Assembly (NCBI GenBank): GCA_030867875.1
Contig: JAOWCC010001501.1
Location: 16,087,524-16,151,523, forward strand
DNA length: 64,000 nucleotides
DNA from: Actinernus sp. WN-2022
Lineage: Eukaryota > Cnidaria > Anthozoa > Actiniaria > Actinernidae
Reading direction: 5' to 3'
Shown: positions 21,987 through 33,499 of the stretch, one piece after another
How positions within the stretch are numbered: the stretch's first letter is position 1
Layout of the letters: the number at the start of each line of letters is the position of its first letter
Notes under the pieces: generated by a model
Databases searched by the model: none
Told to the model about the DNA's origin: nothing
Seen by the model: the letters and a program-made list of their open reading frames with translations, nothing else
Translations under genes and position numbers: made by a program

Positions 21987-22798
21987 ACGTTATAGATTTA
22001 TTTAACACTGTTTACATCACATACTATCATCACCGTATAATTACCACTGTGGGAATGTGAAATGAGCAACACGTGAGACTTCGAGGCGCTACAGTTCTTT
22101 TTAACTACTTTGTAATCTTCTGATTCTTGTAAGAGAACTGTTATAGACCTAAAAATACACGAACAACGTAATACATTAGATTTGCGCTGTCTGGACAGAT
22201 ATACAAACGTAAGTGAAATACAATCTCAGCTTAAGTGTTTCTAAACACGTTTAGATATAAAAGGTATCGAATTATAATCTCAGGGTAGATTTCGTCAGGC
22301 GCGCTCAGATAACAAAGGTCAAAGCTCTCAGACAAGGCGAGACAAGGAGATATCGATTTCTATGAGTCATTGTCAGAAATCTATTCCCGGCCGTAAAATT
22401 AGGCAATACCACCGTCTGTCAATGGGTAACTGAACTGTCAGGTCAACTACACAGCTTAGAGAGTCTTTCTACTAGATTGAGAGACATTAATATACTGTTA
22501 CATGTCTGTTAATATGGGGAAAACTGAAGAAACCCTCATTGCATTGAGTTTGATAACTAGCCTGAAATACAGCCGCCTTCTCAGTTAGTTCCAGGGTCCT
22601 TGAATTTTCAAATGGCTCAACTCGTCGCGAGCGCAAGTGAACTTGTGAAATTATCGCCATCACGCCGCGTATACAGTCAAGTCTGTTTGTCTCGGAAAGT
22701 ATTTATTGTAGTTTATATCTCTTCCCTAATTGCACTGATGAAGGACTCGAAACCCTAAACGTCCCAGCAGCTTGTGTTACAGCTGATAAACGGAGGAA

Positions 22799-22951
22799 AT
22801 GGCTCTACTGAAACAAAATCAAAGCGGACGAGTTTCGTGTTGTTTAGCTTTGCGGCCGAAGTCCATCATTGTCTGTGGTTCGGCGGGGAAGAAGAGTGTT
22901 CGTTGGGATTACTTTCAACAAAGTACACTGTATTTCAACTCTGGTAAGTTT
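22799..22951 (+). CDS. Candidate first exon of an unknown transcript
   Basis: ATG at 22799 has G at -3 and +4. The frame MALLKQNQSGRVSCCLALRP runs on through GSAGKKSVRWDYFQQ to a donor-like TCTG|GTAAGT near 22951. Strand is opposite to VPS13 and it lies inside the 14.2-kb intron. I recognise no family. It may be chance or the tail of a retroelement, since a degenerate hammerhead-like core lies just upstream (22735-22763). Confidence 0.2.
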
Positions 22952-23349
22952 GGAGCGATTGAAAAATAAGGATGATTTTCAAAACCGGTGGCTTAAAGTC
23001 ATCTGCATATGACATAAATATACATGGTAGCCGAATCTAGTACTTCGGCGAACGGGAAGCAAAGTAGCCTGCTTGCCGGGTCTTCTGTAATTGTTTTTTT
23101 CAGAATTCTCTAAAGATTGTCCACACACTTTCAGCGGACTCTGCTGACAGTTTCACGACAAAGGATAGAAATCGGAATTATCTACGGGCCAAGATTGTGT
23201 GCCAGACCTCAATTAAATTAAAACTCGACTTAACGAACGGGATTTTATTCAAGACTTGTCACTGTGTTGTCAAGACTCAATAGACTTACTCATTCAAAAT
23301 TTACGGGATCGTGTTTCGGTATCGTTGCAAGACTTACGAGGATTCTATA

Positions 23350-24090
23350 GTCTGTTATTGTGCTTTTCGTTCTTTTATTTTAATTATCGCTCTGTTTTAA
23401 AGTCTGTGTGTCTGTGATGTCGAGTACATTTCAAACTACCAAGCGTGGTTGTGAAAAGTTCCACTCGTACAGGAATACACTGGCTTCCTGCCGAGGTCAA
23501 ATCATATTCGAAGCATCCGGGGAAAATTCATGGGTTCGATTGTGTTTTTAATCCGCTAGAAATAATGAAATTCGTTACCCAAAGCGCATGTCTACTTCTT
23601 TCATGAAACAAATAAACAACGAGAGCATTTTACTTCGACAAGCTACTAGAAGTTGGATTTGTCATTGGAAACCGTATAAACTGAACAGGATAAGACTTTG
23701 GAAATCGAAACATAGCCTGGTACAGACACATTTTTTCACTCATAAATTCGAACTGCATTCATGAGTGAAAAAAACCCTCTCAGTTTGTCTGTTAATTGCT
23801 TTTTGTTCTAATTATCGCTCTATTTAATATGTGTCTGTGATGCCTGGTACATTTCAAGCTACCAAGAGTATTTGTTTGCTTGTGCTTTCGTAAATCCAAT
23901 TTGAATCTAAAGTCCTAAACGAATATTACTGGCTTCCTGCCGAGGTCAAATCATATTCGAAGCACCGGGGAAATTCATGGGTTTGATTGTGTTTTTAATC
24001 CGGTAGAAATTATGAAATTTGTTACCCAAAGCACGTGTACTTCTTTCATGAAACAAATAAACAATCAATTGCAAGAGCATTTAATTTCTT
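23350..24090 (+). repeat. Direct duplication of about 290 bp
   Basis: ATTATCGCTCTRTTT through GGCTTCCTGCCGAGGTCAAA and CTTCTTTCATGAAACAAATA occurs at about 23382-23630 and again at about 23812-24065, with small indels. Possibly two 3' ends of a retroelement; no intact reverse transcriptase frame is visible. Confidence 0.8.
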
Positions 24091-24699
24091 CAACAAGCTA
24101 CTAGTTCGACAAGTCCCGAAGCTATGCTCGGCAAGTCAGCATTTATTCAAGATCGTGAAGTATAATTTGAAATCATGTGGACTTCGGATGTTTTGGTATC
24201 TGCTCTTATTTTATGGAACTCGTTACCACTGGAAATGAGGTCTATTGATTCCTCGGGTTGTTTCTCTTAGTTCTTTTAATTATAGTGTTAAATTAAATAA
24301 TGAACAATTATACACTCGTGTTCACTGGTGTACTGTGGAGTTAGAACAGATTAACAATAGTATTTGCATCCGAGCATTTTGAGCTACCTGTGTTATCCTA
24401 GGATAACCTAGCTTACTTGCAGTCACTCGTGTTCTACTTGTGTTCACTCGTTTTTAACTCGTGGATGCACGCATGTGAAGAACGAGTTATTGGGGTTATG
24501 TGGATGCGAGGTATTTCCTGTGGACTTCGAGTGAGATAATTTATTGATCGTTTTTTCCTGTTGATCGACGACTCGCCGTTGGCTTTCCGAATGACGTTTG
24601 ATTTACCGAAGATATGGTACGGATGTTTATGATACGCGGCCAGGAAGGTTTCGAAAAGATTTGGTCATGCTGGAGAAGATTTATTGACGGGCCCTTCTA

Positions 24700-25290
24700 A
24701 TGCCAAACACTTCAGACCTGGACAGACATGGTAGTGCGTCCCTATCAATCACTTAGGTGTGATGACGTAACGATGACGTCATCGGTCACGTAATTTTAAG
24801 TACATGCCCATATCTCCCTCGTTTTAATGCCAGCCCGCTCAAACTGGACAGACATGGTAGTAGGTCCCTATCAAGTACCTAGTGGCGATAACGTCATCGG
24901 TCACGTGATTTTAAGTACATGCCATATCTACCTTATTTCTAATGCCAGCTTGCACAAACCTGGACAGGCATGGTAGTGGGTCCCTATCAAGCACCTAGTG
25001 GTGATGACGTCATCTGTCACGTGATTTTAAGTACATGCCCATATCTCCTTCATTTCTAATGTCAGCTTGCACAAACCTGGACAGACAAGGTACTGGGTTG
25101 CTTTCAATCACTTAGCGACGATGACGTAACGTTGACGTCATCGGTCACGTGATTTTAACTACATGCCCATATCTCCCTCATTTCTAATGCCAGACAGTTT
25201 AAAGGTATTGTTTCCCCACGATTCACTTAGTGGTGATGACGTAACGATGACGTCATTGCTCACGTGACTTTTAATATATGCCAAAATAGC
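24700..25290 (+). repeat. 118-bp tandem repeat, about 4.5 copies, each with CRE- and E-box-like words
   Basis: GGACAGACATGGTAG starts units at about 24720, 24846, 24961 and 25078. Each unit has a TGACGTCAT-type word followed by GGTCACGTGATTTTAA, then CATGCCCATATCTCC. The combination of TGACGTCA and CACGTG in every unit is striking, but its use as an enhancer is speculative. Confidence 0.9.
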
Positions 25291-25654
25291 TCACTGACCA
25301 TCCACGAGTTGCACTTAGGGGCCCTATGTTTTACTCATGTTCTGACTCGTTTGAAATTTTAGATGGAATCGACTGTATGTGCGTACTTTCGCATCAGATT
25401 GTGCGTTTGTAATGTGCCAAACACGAAGGTATACGAGAGCGTCCGCGTTAAAAAGATATACGCCGGAGTTCAAGCTGTGTACAGCTTCTTGTTTCTTCAT
25501 GTAATTCCCTTGAGATGTTCGTAATTGCAGACGGTGATTACTCAAATATTTTGCATGGCGTTGTGAATACAAAGGTTCAGTGATTTAGTAAGTAACCATT
25601 CCCTTGAGATGTGCGTCTTTCTTTCATTGCATTCTTAAAGCGTTTTTGAAGCCG

Positions 25655-25765
25655 TTTAAAACACTCACAGCACGTGTTTTATCAAGTCGAAAAATTCTCG
25701 GGCTTCGCCCTAGAATTTTTAAACTTGATAAAACACTGCTGTTCGTGTTTTAAACAGTACTTAAT
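25655..25765. repeat. Fold-back (GTGTTTTATCAAG arms)
   Basis: CACGTGTTTTATCAAGT... and ...AACTTGATAAAACACTGCTG pair around CGGGCTTCGCCCTAG. Palindromic MITE-like structure. Confidence 0.8.
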
Positions 25766-25984
25766 CCACATAAAAGCTTATCGACTGTGAGTTTCATTTT
25801 GATCAGAACTTCAATCTTAAAGCATGTGGAATCTGTGTTTAAACTTGTTTGTGATACGATTTGAACGTAATCGTTTGAAAGGGGCATAGCAGCTTTGATA
25901 ACCGTCGCGGTTTTATGTTATCATTTTGTGTCACAAAACTGACTCGGCCAAGAGCTTCGAGTTCAATTTAAAAAAATATTTACC

Positions 25985-26833
25985 ATCTACTTCGGTAAGA
26001 ACGCTAAGTTAAACAATCGGCGCTCAATTCAAAACTCTTGGTGAAAGAATAAGTTTCGGTAAAGAACGCTAACAGTACGCTAAGTTAAACAATCTGCGCT
26101 CAATTCAAAACTCTTGGTGTAAGAATCAGTTTCGGGAAGAACGCTAACAGAACGCTTAGTTAAACTATCGGCGCTCAATTCAAAACTCTTGGTGAAAGAA
26201 TAAGTTTCGGTAAAGAACGCTAACAATACGCTAAGTTAAACAATCGGCGCTCAATTCAAAACTCTTGGTGTAAGAATCAGTTTCGGGAAGAACGCTAACA
26301 GAACGCTAAGTTAAACAATCGGCGCTCAATTCAAAACTCTTGGTTTAAGAATAAGTTTCGGTCAGAACGCTAACAATACGCTTAGTTAAACAATCGGCGC
26401 TCAATTCAAAATTCTTGGTGTAAGAATAAGTTTCGGTAAGAACGCTAAGAGAACGCTAAGTTAAACAATCGGCGCTCAATTCAAAACTGTTGGTGAAAGA
26501 ATAAGTTTCGGGAAGAACAGAACTCCAAATAATCGGCGCTCAATTCAAATCTCTTGGTGTAAGAATCAGTTTCGGTAAGAACGCTTATAGAACCCTAACT
26601 TAAACAATCGGCGCTCAATTCAAAACTCTTGGTGTAAGAATCAATTTCGGGAAGAACGCTAAAAGAGCGCTTAGTTAAACTATCGGCGCTCAATTCAAAA
26701 CTCTTGGTGAAAGAATAAATTTCGGTAAAGAACGCTAACAGAACGCTAAGTTAAACAATTGGCGCTCAATTCAAAACTCTTGGTGTAAGAATCAGTTTCG
26801 GTAAGAACGCTAACAGAACGCTAAGTTAAACGC
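25985..26833 (+). repeat. 75-bp minisatellite, 11 copies
   Basis: GGCGCTCAATTCAAA recurs eleven times at roughly 63-78 bp spacing, with AGAACGCTAA and CTTGGTGTAAGAATCAGTTT in most units. Alternating unit types (GTGAAAGAATAAG versus GTGTAAGAATCAG) hint at a two-unit higher-order repeat. Confidence 0.95.
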
Positions 26834-28984
26834 TTGATTCGACTTTACTTACTTGCATGGTTGTCCTGCTAGTGCTCGGCAAAACTTTACTTTGATAACA
26901 CCGTCTGTCTGCATGTTTATTACGACTTTCAAGAACTGTCGTTTGTGTTAAAATTGACTTTAAAACCAGAAGTGCCGTTTAATAATAAAAACTTTTCAAG
27001 AGCCGTCCCGCTAATGCTCGGCAAAACTTTACTTTGACATCACAGACATCGATCAATACAACCAGATACAACGTGCAAAGGTATTTACGTCACAGGCTTA
27101 ATTTACATGCTTCTGACCGAGCGAAATTTGTCGCATGAATTTTGCCATGTTCCACTGAGCTTTTGCAGTTTTGGAGGATAGGATATTCAGTTCTAACAAC
27201 AGAAGCCGATAACTTAAACCTTGTTTCATAAAATAAGTGAAAATAATTTTTGTTTCATTGACACTTTAAGATGTCGGTGATAAGCAGTTTGCGATAGCTT
27301 GATAATGTTAGCGCAGGGAGCTGTTTAGCGCTAGCGAATGGTCTATCAAAATGTCCAAGTACTCGTCGTTTTTAGCCTCAGATTGGATACTCGCAAAAAA
27401 TAACAAAATGCTTCCTATTTCTCGGTACTCTCAAGGATCCCAAACCATATCTGCTTGTGCTCGCCATAAGAATGCCAACTGCTCGCCAGTGCTCGAATTC
27501 ACTATTCCTAACGTTTTCCTACGTAACTTCAAACAAGAACACAAATGTGATAAGAGCGACGCAACTTAAAATAATCGATCGCGCTAAAAGCACATGTTGT
27601 TGACATTAATACATTTGTGCTTTCCAATTTGAATTTCCCACTTGGCTGATTAGGCCAGGCCTGACAATCGTACATTTGAGGTCCACTGGGATTACGGAAG
27701 GCCGGAGGAGGCGGAGCTTAGCACTGAGTGCTCGAGATTTTCACCATTGTGTAAAGGGACATGTTTGGCTAGATCCTCATTACGGGAAAAAAGTCAAAAC
27801 AGACCGAGAAAAAGCCATTCAAAACCGGTCCAAAACTTCGCTTCAGTCAAATTTTGGTCAAATTTACCCAATATTTGACTGCAAAGCGATACTACTTAGC
27901 GAGCTTCAACCTTCGTAATACTTTTCAAAAAGCTTCGTTAGCCCTTAATCTCACATAAGTCCAGTGAAACTTTAATACTTTCCAAATCTGAGAAACTAAA
28001 AAAGTGATAAAATGAGGGAGACCTCGCTCAAATTTGGCCCATTCTTCTGTAAATCTGATCAAAATTTTGAAATACCCGCGCGCTTGAGTGATCACTTCAT
28101 ATGTAAATTAGCCCTGCGCGATGGCTTCGTGAGCTTATATACAAAACACAACAGCGTATAATTAGGTCACAATATCATGTCGATTCTACCCTGGTACTAG
28201 GGGTTCTATCGCCAGCGAGGAACGAAGCCGAAATAACCATAGCTGATACATAAAATTCGGAATAGGTTGGCAATAATTATTTGACCGTATTGAAGAACAT
28301 TGTATTTGTAATCAATCGGCAGGATCAGGCGGTTGTTGTTTCAGTTGGCGAATATTTCTCTTGCGATTTCACTGAATATTCTTTTGAAAATGGATACTTT
28401 CAAGTTCAGTATATCTCCACAAGCTATGGCATTAGATGTTTGAGACTCGACACGAATTTACACATCCTGAAGTTTCCAAAGAGACATGACGGATGTGATA
28501 TTGCGACATCAACGACTCAGACAATCCCATTAACACAAACGATTAACAAGTAACGCGGTAAACATTTGGAAATGATTTAAAGACATCCCTGTTTAGCAGA
28601 AACAGTTCTTGTGTGTTGAGTTTATTTCGTTGATTACTCTCTATATATTTCGTCTTGTTAATTATAATAAGCCAATGGCCTTTAATATCTAACATGAAAG
28701 CATTATCAACACGAGCGATAGAACAAAACTCTGGCACCGCCATGTTGAATTCATTATCTACCAGGCGCTTCCTCTTCTTCGCCCTTCCCGTACCCCCTTG
28801 CGCACCATCTTTCTCCTTTCCACCAAAAGCGCTTGGGTACGAGGCAGATAAAATCGGATGTTTTATAAAGCGACTTAAGACCAAATCTTGTCCTTTCTTA
28901 TGCATAGCAATAGTGAGTCATGATTTAGACTAGGTGAACCAACCATTGCTCCCAAAATACAAACATAGCTTTGTTATAAAATAG

Positions 28985-29325
28985 ATTCGATAGTACGCGC
29001 ACTGGCTGAAAGTGGAGTGGCTGAAAGCCGTGTTTCTATAACACTGTAGAAACATGGAGAGTTGAGCGTACGCTTGAGCTAGTTGGGAGAATTTACGTTT
29101 TGATGATCAAATAAAACGTTCGTGCTTTTACTCGTTTATTTTATAAAGGAAATAGAAAACATTTTTCCATCTTCCCATAGTTATAGAAACACTTGTGGAA
29201 GATTGGAAGAACTCGAAATAGCAGTGGAAACACTCGTCTTTTGTGCTTGTGTTCCCATTGCCATCTCTCGTTCTTCCAAACTGCCACACGGAAAATGCTT
29301 TCCATTTCTTAAATTACAAATGGAA
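28985..29325. mobile_element. Probable MITE beside VPS13 exon
   Basis: GAAATAGAAAACATTTTTCCATCTTCC at the left and GGAAAATGCTTTCCATTTC at the right form loosely inverted ends, and a related stretch occurs at 21350. It ends about 15 bp from the splice donor of the exon at 29341. Confidence 0.45.
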
Positions 29326-29340
29326 AAGGTGGTTCCATAC

Positions 29341-29454
29341 TTGGTAAGGTTCGTAGAACAGGTCCTTGACTCCTTCACCTATCCCAGAGATCAGTGCGTA
29401 CGGGTTTCCCAACACATCCAGACCCAGTACCAAGGCATAGATCTGACGAACACC
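29341..29454 (-). CDS. VPS13A: VPS13 exon, ATG2_C-like region ([11 protein letters not shown])
   Basis: 38 codons, phase 0/0. Acceptor GTCATTAAG, donor [26 protein letters not shown] and [11 protein letters not shown] are among the most conserved VPS13 motifs; this amphipathic-helix region binds lipid droplets and mitochondria in VPS13A/C. Confidence 0.98.
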
Positions 29455-29916
29455 CTTAATGACACGCGAAAAGAATAGAGTTAAAACAGGAGAAAGAGGG
29501 GACGTGACGATGCGCAACCAAATTAGAATCAAGTATAATGACGTCTTCGTTATTTTAGTCCAAAATGATTGATATATCTATCAATCATCAAAAACGTTAA
29601 GTGCGGACGGGATATCGCAACGCGTCAAAAACGTCGAGCAAACTTCAACGGTTCCGTTAGCATGTCTCTACAGCGCGCCAAGAAATCCACAGTCAGATGG
29701 CACTAGAAGCAGTATATTTCTACATCAAATGCGGATGCAATTTTGTTGTGATTTTGTCGTGACACATTTTTTTCTGCTACATTTACGGGAAAATAAGCAA
29801 TGACTGTGCAAGTGTGAATCGCCCTTAAGTTAAATTTAAGTACTTCTCCCTAATCTCTGTAGTATACGTAACTGCAGTTGTAGTACTGTAAGTCTATTGA
29901 CTTTTTGGAAAGTAAT

Positions 29917-31034
29917 AGAGCGGTTTTCAGTTGAGTGTAGTAAAACCAAAACCAAAGTAATCACTTGTTGCTTTCGACACTCAATCGAAAACCGCTCTAA
30001 GTGTTACTTTGGTTTTGCGTTTGCGTAGTTTTTATGTTGACTGTGAAAAATGTTTTGTAATAATCAGCCAATCAAGTACTAAATTAAAGCCAAACATTGT
30101 TTTGGTCCGTCACGTAATCAATTTTCATTTTAGAGAGGTATCCACAATTACGTTTACTTTTCCTCGTAATTGGTTCAGGTAAAACCAATCATGAATTACT
30201 TCAGTTCCTGAATGGATCATTGCGTTTTACTTGCTCCTGTGATTGGCTCGTTGTGATTTTACCTGCTCCTGTGATTGGCTCATTGTGTTTTTACCTGCTC
30301 CTGTGATTGGCTCATTGTGTGTTTACTTGCTCCTGTGATTGGCTCATTGTGTTTGTACTTGCTCCTGTGATTGGCTCATTGTGGTTTTACTTGCTCCTGT
30401 GATTGGCTCATTGTGTTTGTACTTGCTCCTGTGATTGGCTCGTTGTGTTTTTACCTGCTCCTGTGATTGGCTCATTGTGTTTTTACCTGCTCCTGTGATT
30501 GGCTCATTGTGTTTTTACTTGCTCCTGTGATTGGCTCGTTGTGTTTTTACCTGCTCCTGTGATTGGCTCATTGTGTTTTTACCTGCTCCTGTGATTGGCT
30601 CATTGTGTTTTTACCTGCTTCTGTGATTGGCTCGTTGTGTTTTTACCTGCTCCTGTGATTGGCTCGTTGTGTTTTTACCTGCTCCTGTGATTGGCTCATT
30701 GTGTTTTGACCTGCTCCTGTGATTGGCTCAGTATTTTTACCTGCTCCTGTGAATTGGCTCATTGTGTTTTTACCTGCTCCTGTGATTGGCTCATTGTGTT
30801 TTTACCTGCTCCTGTGATTGGCTCATTGTGTTTTTACCTGCTCCTGTGATTGGCTCATTGTGTTTTTACCTGCTCCTGTGATTGGCTCATTGTGTTTTTA
30901 CCTGCTCCTGTGATTGGCTCATTGTGTTTTTACCTGCTCCTGTGATTGGCTCATTGTGTTTCTACTTTCTCCTGATTGGCTCTCTAATTCCTTTAAGTAG
31001 TTTTAGTTTTACGACACTCAATCGAAAATCGTTC
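29917..31034. mobile_element. Non-autonomous TIR element carrying a 32-bp minisatellite
   Basis: Left end AGAGCGGTTTTCAGTTGAGT then GTAGTAAAACCAAAACC; right end, inverted, GAACGATTTTCGATTGAGTG then TCGTAAAACTAAAAC. The first 82 bp are themselves a palindrome (29917-29998). Most of the interior is the satellite at 30230-30985. No coding capacity. Confidence 0.8.
30230..30985 (+). repeat. 32-bp minisatellite, about 23 copies
   Basis: Units read CCTGTGATTGGCTCATTGTG plus TTTTTACCTGCT, highly uniform. This is the reverse complement of the array at 14545-14893, so the two arrays are inverted relative to each other across 15 kb. Every unit has the CCAAT-box complement ATTGGCTC. Confidence 0.97.
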
Positions 31035-31188
31035 AAATACGTTGTGTAAGCTACAGTTGTAGTTTGTTATCATCGCCATGTGGTTATATTTTATAGATTT
31101 TATTATTCTGTAATAAGTAATAGTAGCGTATATTTGCTATCTTTATGTAGTTTTATACGCGTGCTCTGATTGATCGATAGCCATGTGT

Positions 31189-31380
31189 TATTATACAAAT
31201 AGACTGTGTCCGTCGAGGAACTATCGGCTGATAGTTGCCCGCGGAAATTTGATGTTCTTAAAACAAATATAAGCCCGAGAACGCAGTTCGAGGGCTTATA
31301 TGCTAGTTTTAAGAACATCAAATTTCCAAGGGAAACTATCAGCCGATAGGTCCGAGACAGACACAGTCTATTTGCGTTAT
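31189..31380. mobile_element. Fold-back element (CAAATAGACTGTGTC ends)
   Basis: CAAATAGACTGTGTCCGTC at the left and GACACAGTCTATTTG at the right; inner arms share TATCGGCTGATAGTT and GAAATTTGATGTTCTTAAAA. Its centre carries AGCCCGAGAACGCAGTTCGA. Confidence 0.85.
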
Positions 31381-31821
31381 TGTTCAACACAAAATTGTCT
31401 TCCGCGCAAAAAATACTAAAACTGAGATTTTACTAGCAGCTAAAAAAATTGGGGATTTTGACAGACATTCGATAAATTAAATAAGACAAACGGTTACAAA
31501 GAAACCCAAGCAGTCAAAACTATAATATAGGAAATGGAATAAACCCTATCAAATGCAAGTCAAAACTTTATTTGAATTCTGTCAAAAATATGTCAAATAG
31601 TCAACTTTAATTGGCTACTTCTATAACTGCTCTCACGCCCCCTCCACAAGTGAGCGAATCAAATTCGCTGATGAACGCCACGCCAATCTTAGGTTTCACA
31701 ATAATTTTAAGAAGTTTGTCTGACCTCGTGGCGAAAGTACTTGCTTCAAATTCCAGCCAAATGTGGTTTAAAACTTCTGATTTCACTGGATGGTTTTCAA
31801 GAGTACTAGGGGAATAACGTT

Positions 31822-33232
31822 TTAATGAGAATTTCCGTAAAAGTTGAACGTGCAGTTGTGAAACTGGCCCGATGAAAAGTTCTGTTCGGCGTTGGCTTGA
31901 CTGGAAGTATGGCTGAATAAGCGAACTTCGCTGTGGCTGTTTGAAGACTGAATTGCTGCCAGTGGTGACCTTTTTGAATGACCTTCGGCTACAACCGGCA
32001 CTGCAGAAGAGAGAACCACAGTATTTTGAGCGGTTTCTGGGGCGACGAAATCACTTACGATTGATGAAGAATGACTTTGTTGTTCAAATGTTGGCCTTTC
32101 GTTGTACGACTCTATCGAAGCGTCGCTTTTGTGGCCGGTTATGCTCTTTACTCGAGCATTATCCAATCCAGCTGCTTTAAGGATTGTCACAGACGTAGCA
32201 CGAATGCAGTGTGGAGTGTATTGTACCGATAAACCCGCTTTCCTGCTCATACGGGTCAGCAAGTTGTCGAGTGTGTTTTTCCCCAAAGGAACATTGCAGT
32301 ACCAAACCGGGTCGTCTTCATTAAACTGATCGCTACTGTCGTTTCTTGGCTTCTGCCACAAAGCTGTACATTTAGGATTTCTCTTCTGCAAGTATTTCTT
32401 AATACATTTAACTGGACACCTCTCAACATTCTGAAGCCACTCACACATTATGGCTTGCGAGTTGTCTTCGTTGTCATTTAAGCCTCCAGGATGGTTTTTG
32501 GTCGCTCGCTCTCGTAAGGTAATGTACTCTATTCCATTTGTTGACTTGCCAAAAACGATGTCTTCTTTAACCATGTTACGCTGGTTTTCCCGTCCTCGCT
32601 TTCCAAAGTATAAAATTAAGTAAAACCATGCAGTTTGTAGAAGACTCTCCGGGCTTTTGTTTCCTAGCTGACCTGTCGCATACAGCTTCTCGAAATCTTC
32701 TTTGGCAATGGCTTGTTTGTGTTTTGTTGACGAGATGAGTGCCTTCTTTGCCAAGTTCCTTAAATGTGAGTCTAACGCTTCATTGGCAGGAGCAAATACT
32801 TTATCTCGGGTAATCGAAAATGTTTTCCTGTGCGGAGCTTGAGTCAGGAAACGCTCCAGACCAGAACGAATGGCTCTCATCGAGTTCCGCGAGTAGTGCT
32901 GCCCAGAGACTGTACGGGCCTCCACGTAAAACTTTCGCAGCACTTGTGCCAGATTTTCAGGGGTTAAATTTTCTATTTTCTCGTCAATTCCCTTTTCTTG
33001 GCACCAAGCTTAAACGAAAAAGATATTTACATCAAATTTGAAATGTATTTGTTATTAATTGGTCTCCACAAGGCTCTGAAATAAAACTTTGAAACAACAT
33101 GTCGCAGTTTTGAAACTAACCTTCAAAAACTTTTACCGCGTATGAAGTCGCTTGTCTGGTTTTGTGAGGTGTTGCGTCTTCTACAAGTTGTTTTATGGTC
33201 TCTTCCCTTACCTCTACGAAGCGAGAGGCCAT
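31822..33232 (-). CDS. Crypton-like tyrosine recombinase (KIAA1958/ZMYM-type domain), two exons, apparently intact
   Basis: Exon 1 is 33121-33232 (ATG at 33232; MASRFVEVREETIKQL) and exon 2 is 31822-33008, with donor GTTAGT, acceptor CGTTTAAG, phase 1; total 432 residues. The N-terminal 150 residues form the SAM-like core-binding region (TPENLAQVLRKFYVEART). The catalytic domain has YFGKRGREN (R175/R177), a beta-hairpin Lys candidate in ATKNHPGG (K208), HCIR (H304, R307), GH (H330) and the nucleophile candidate SIESYN (Y339). All six tyrosine-recombinase positions look present. The C-terminal tail is Ser/Asn-rich and ends FHNCTFNFYGN, similar in style to invertebrate relatives. It lies in sense inside a VPS13 intron (between exons 35629 and 29454). 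It may be a live transposon enzyme or a domesticated gene. Confidence 0.88.
33009..33120 (-). other. Intron of the recombinase gene
   Basis: 112 bp, AT-rich, donor GTTAGT and acceptor TTTTTCGTTTAAG on the minus strand. Joining the exons restores a continuous frame (VFE|AWCQEKG). Confidence 0.8.
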
Positions 33233-33499
33233 ATTTATAATAGAAATTATGTGCTCCTGTAAGTATTTCGTATCAAAACACAACGGTATGAAACAAATTC
33301 TCTCTCTCAGCGGGCACTATCGCGTGATAGTTTGCCTCCGCGGACGACAACTATCACGTCACGTGATCAATTTCATCCAATCAGAATCGGAGAGAATTTT
33401 GTGGTGAACTATAATAGAGTATAGATATACAGATGACGTCACGTTTTGTATAAAACCATTTCGTATCTTCCTTTGTTCACTAACTATTGTATAAAACAA

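Larger units (their letters stand above)
15142..29340. other. 14.2-kb VPS13 intron filled with repeats
   Basis: Largest intron in the window. It holds a SINE (15315), a TIR element with a tRNA-like unit (15554), a small TIR element (18957), two copies of a 180-bp repeat (17550, 21811), a candidate plus-strand exon (22799), a 290-bp direct duplication (23350, 23800), a 118-bp array (24700), a fold-back (25655), a 75-bp array (25985) and AT-rich filler. Stretches 16250-17550, 17740-18950, 19130-21800 and 26840-29100 show no coding signal I can support. Confidence 0.6.

Noticed and set aside
28281..28905. Overlapping plus (90 codons) and minus (120 codons) frames.
   Set aside because: No family recognised, no splice or start support, and the region resembles generic repeat-rich intron DNA.
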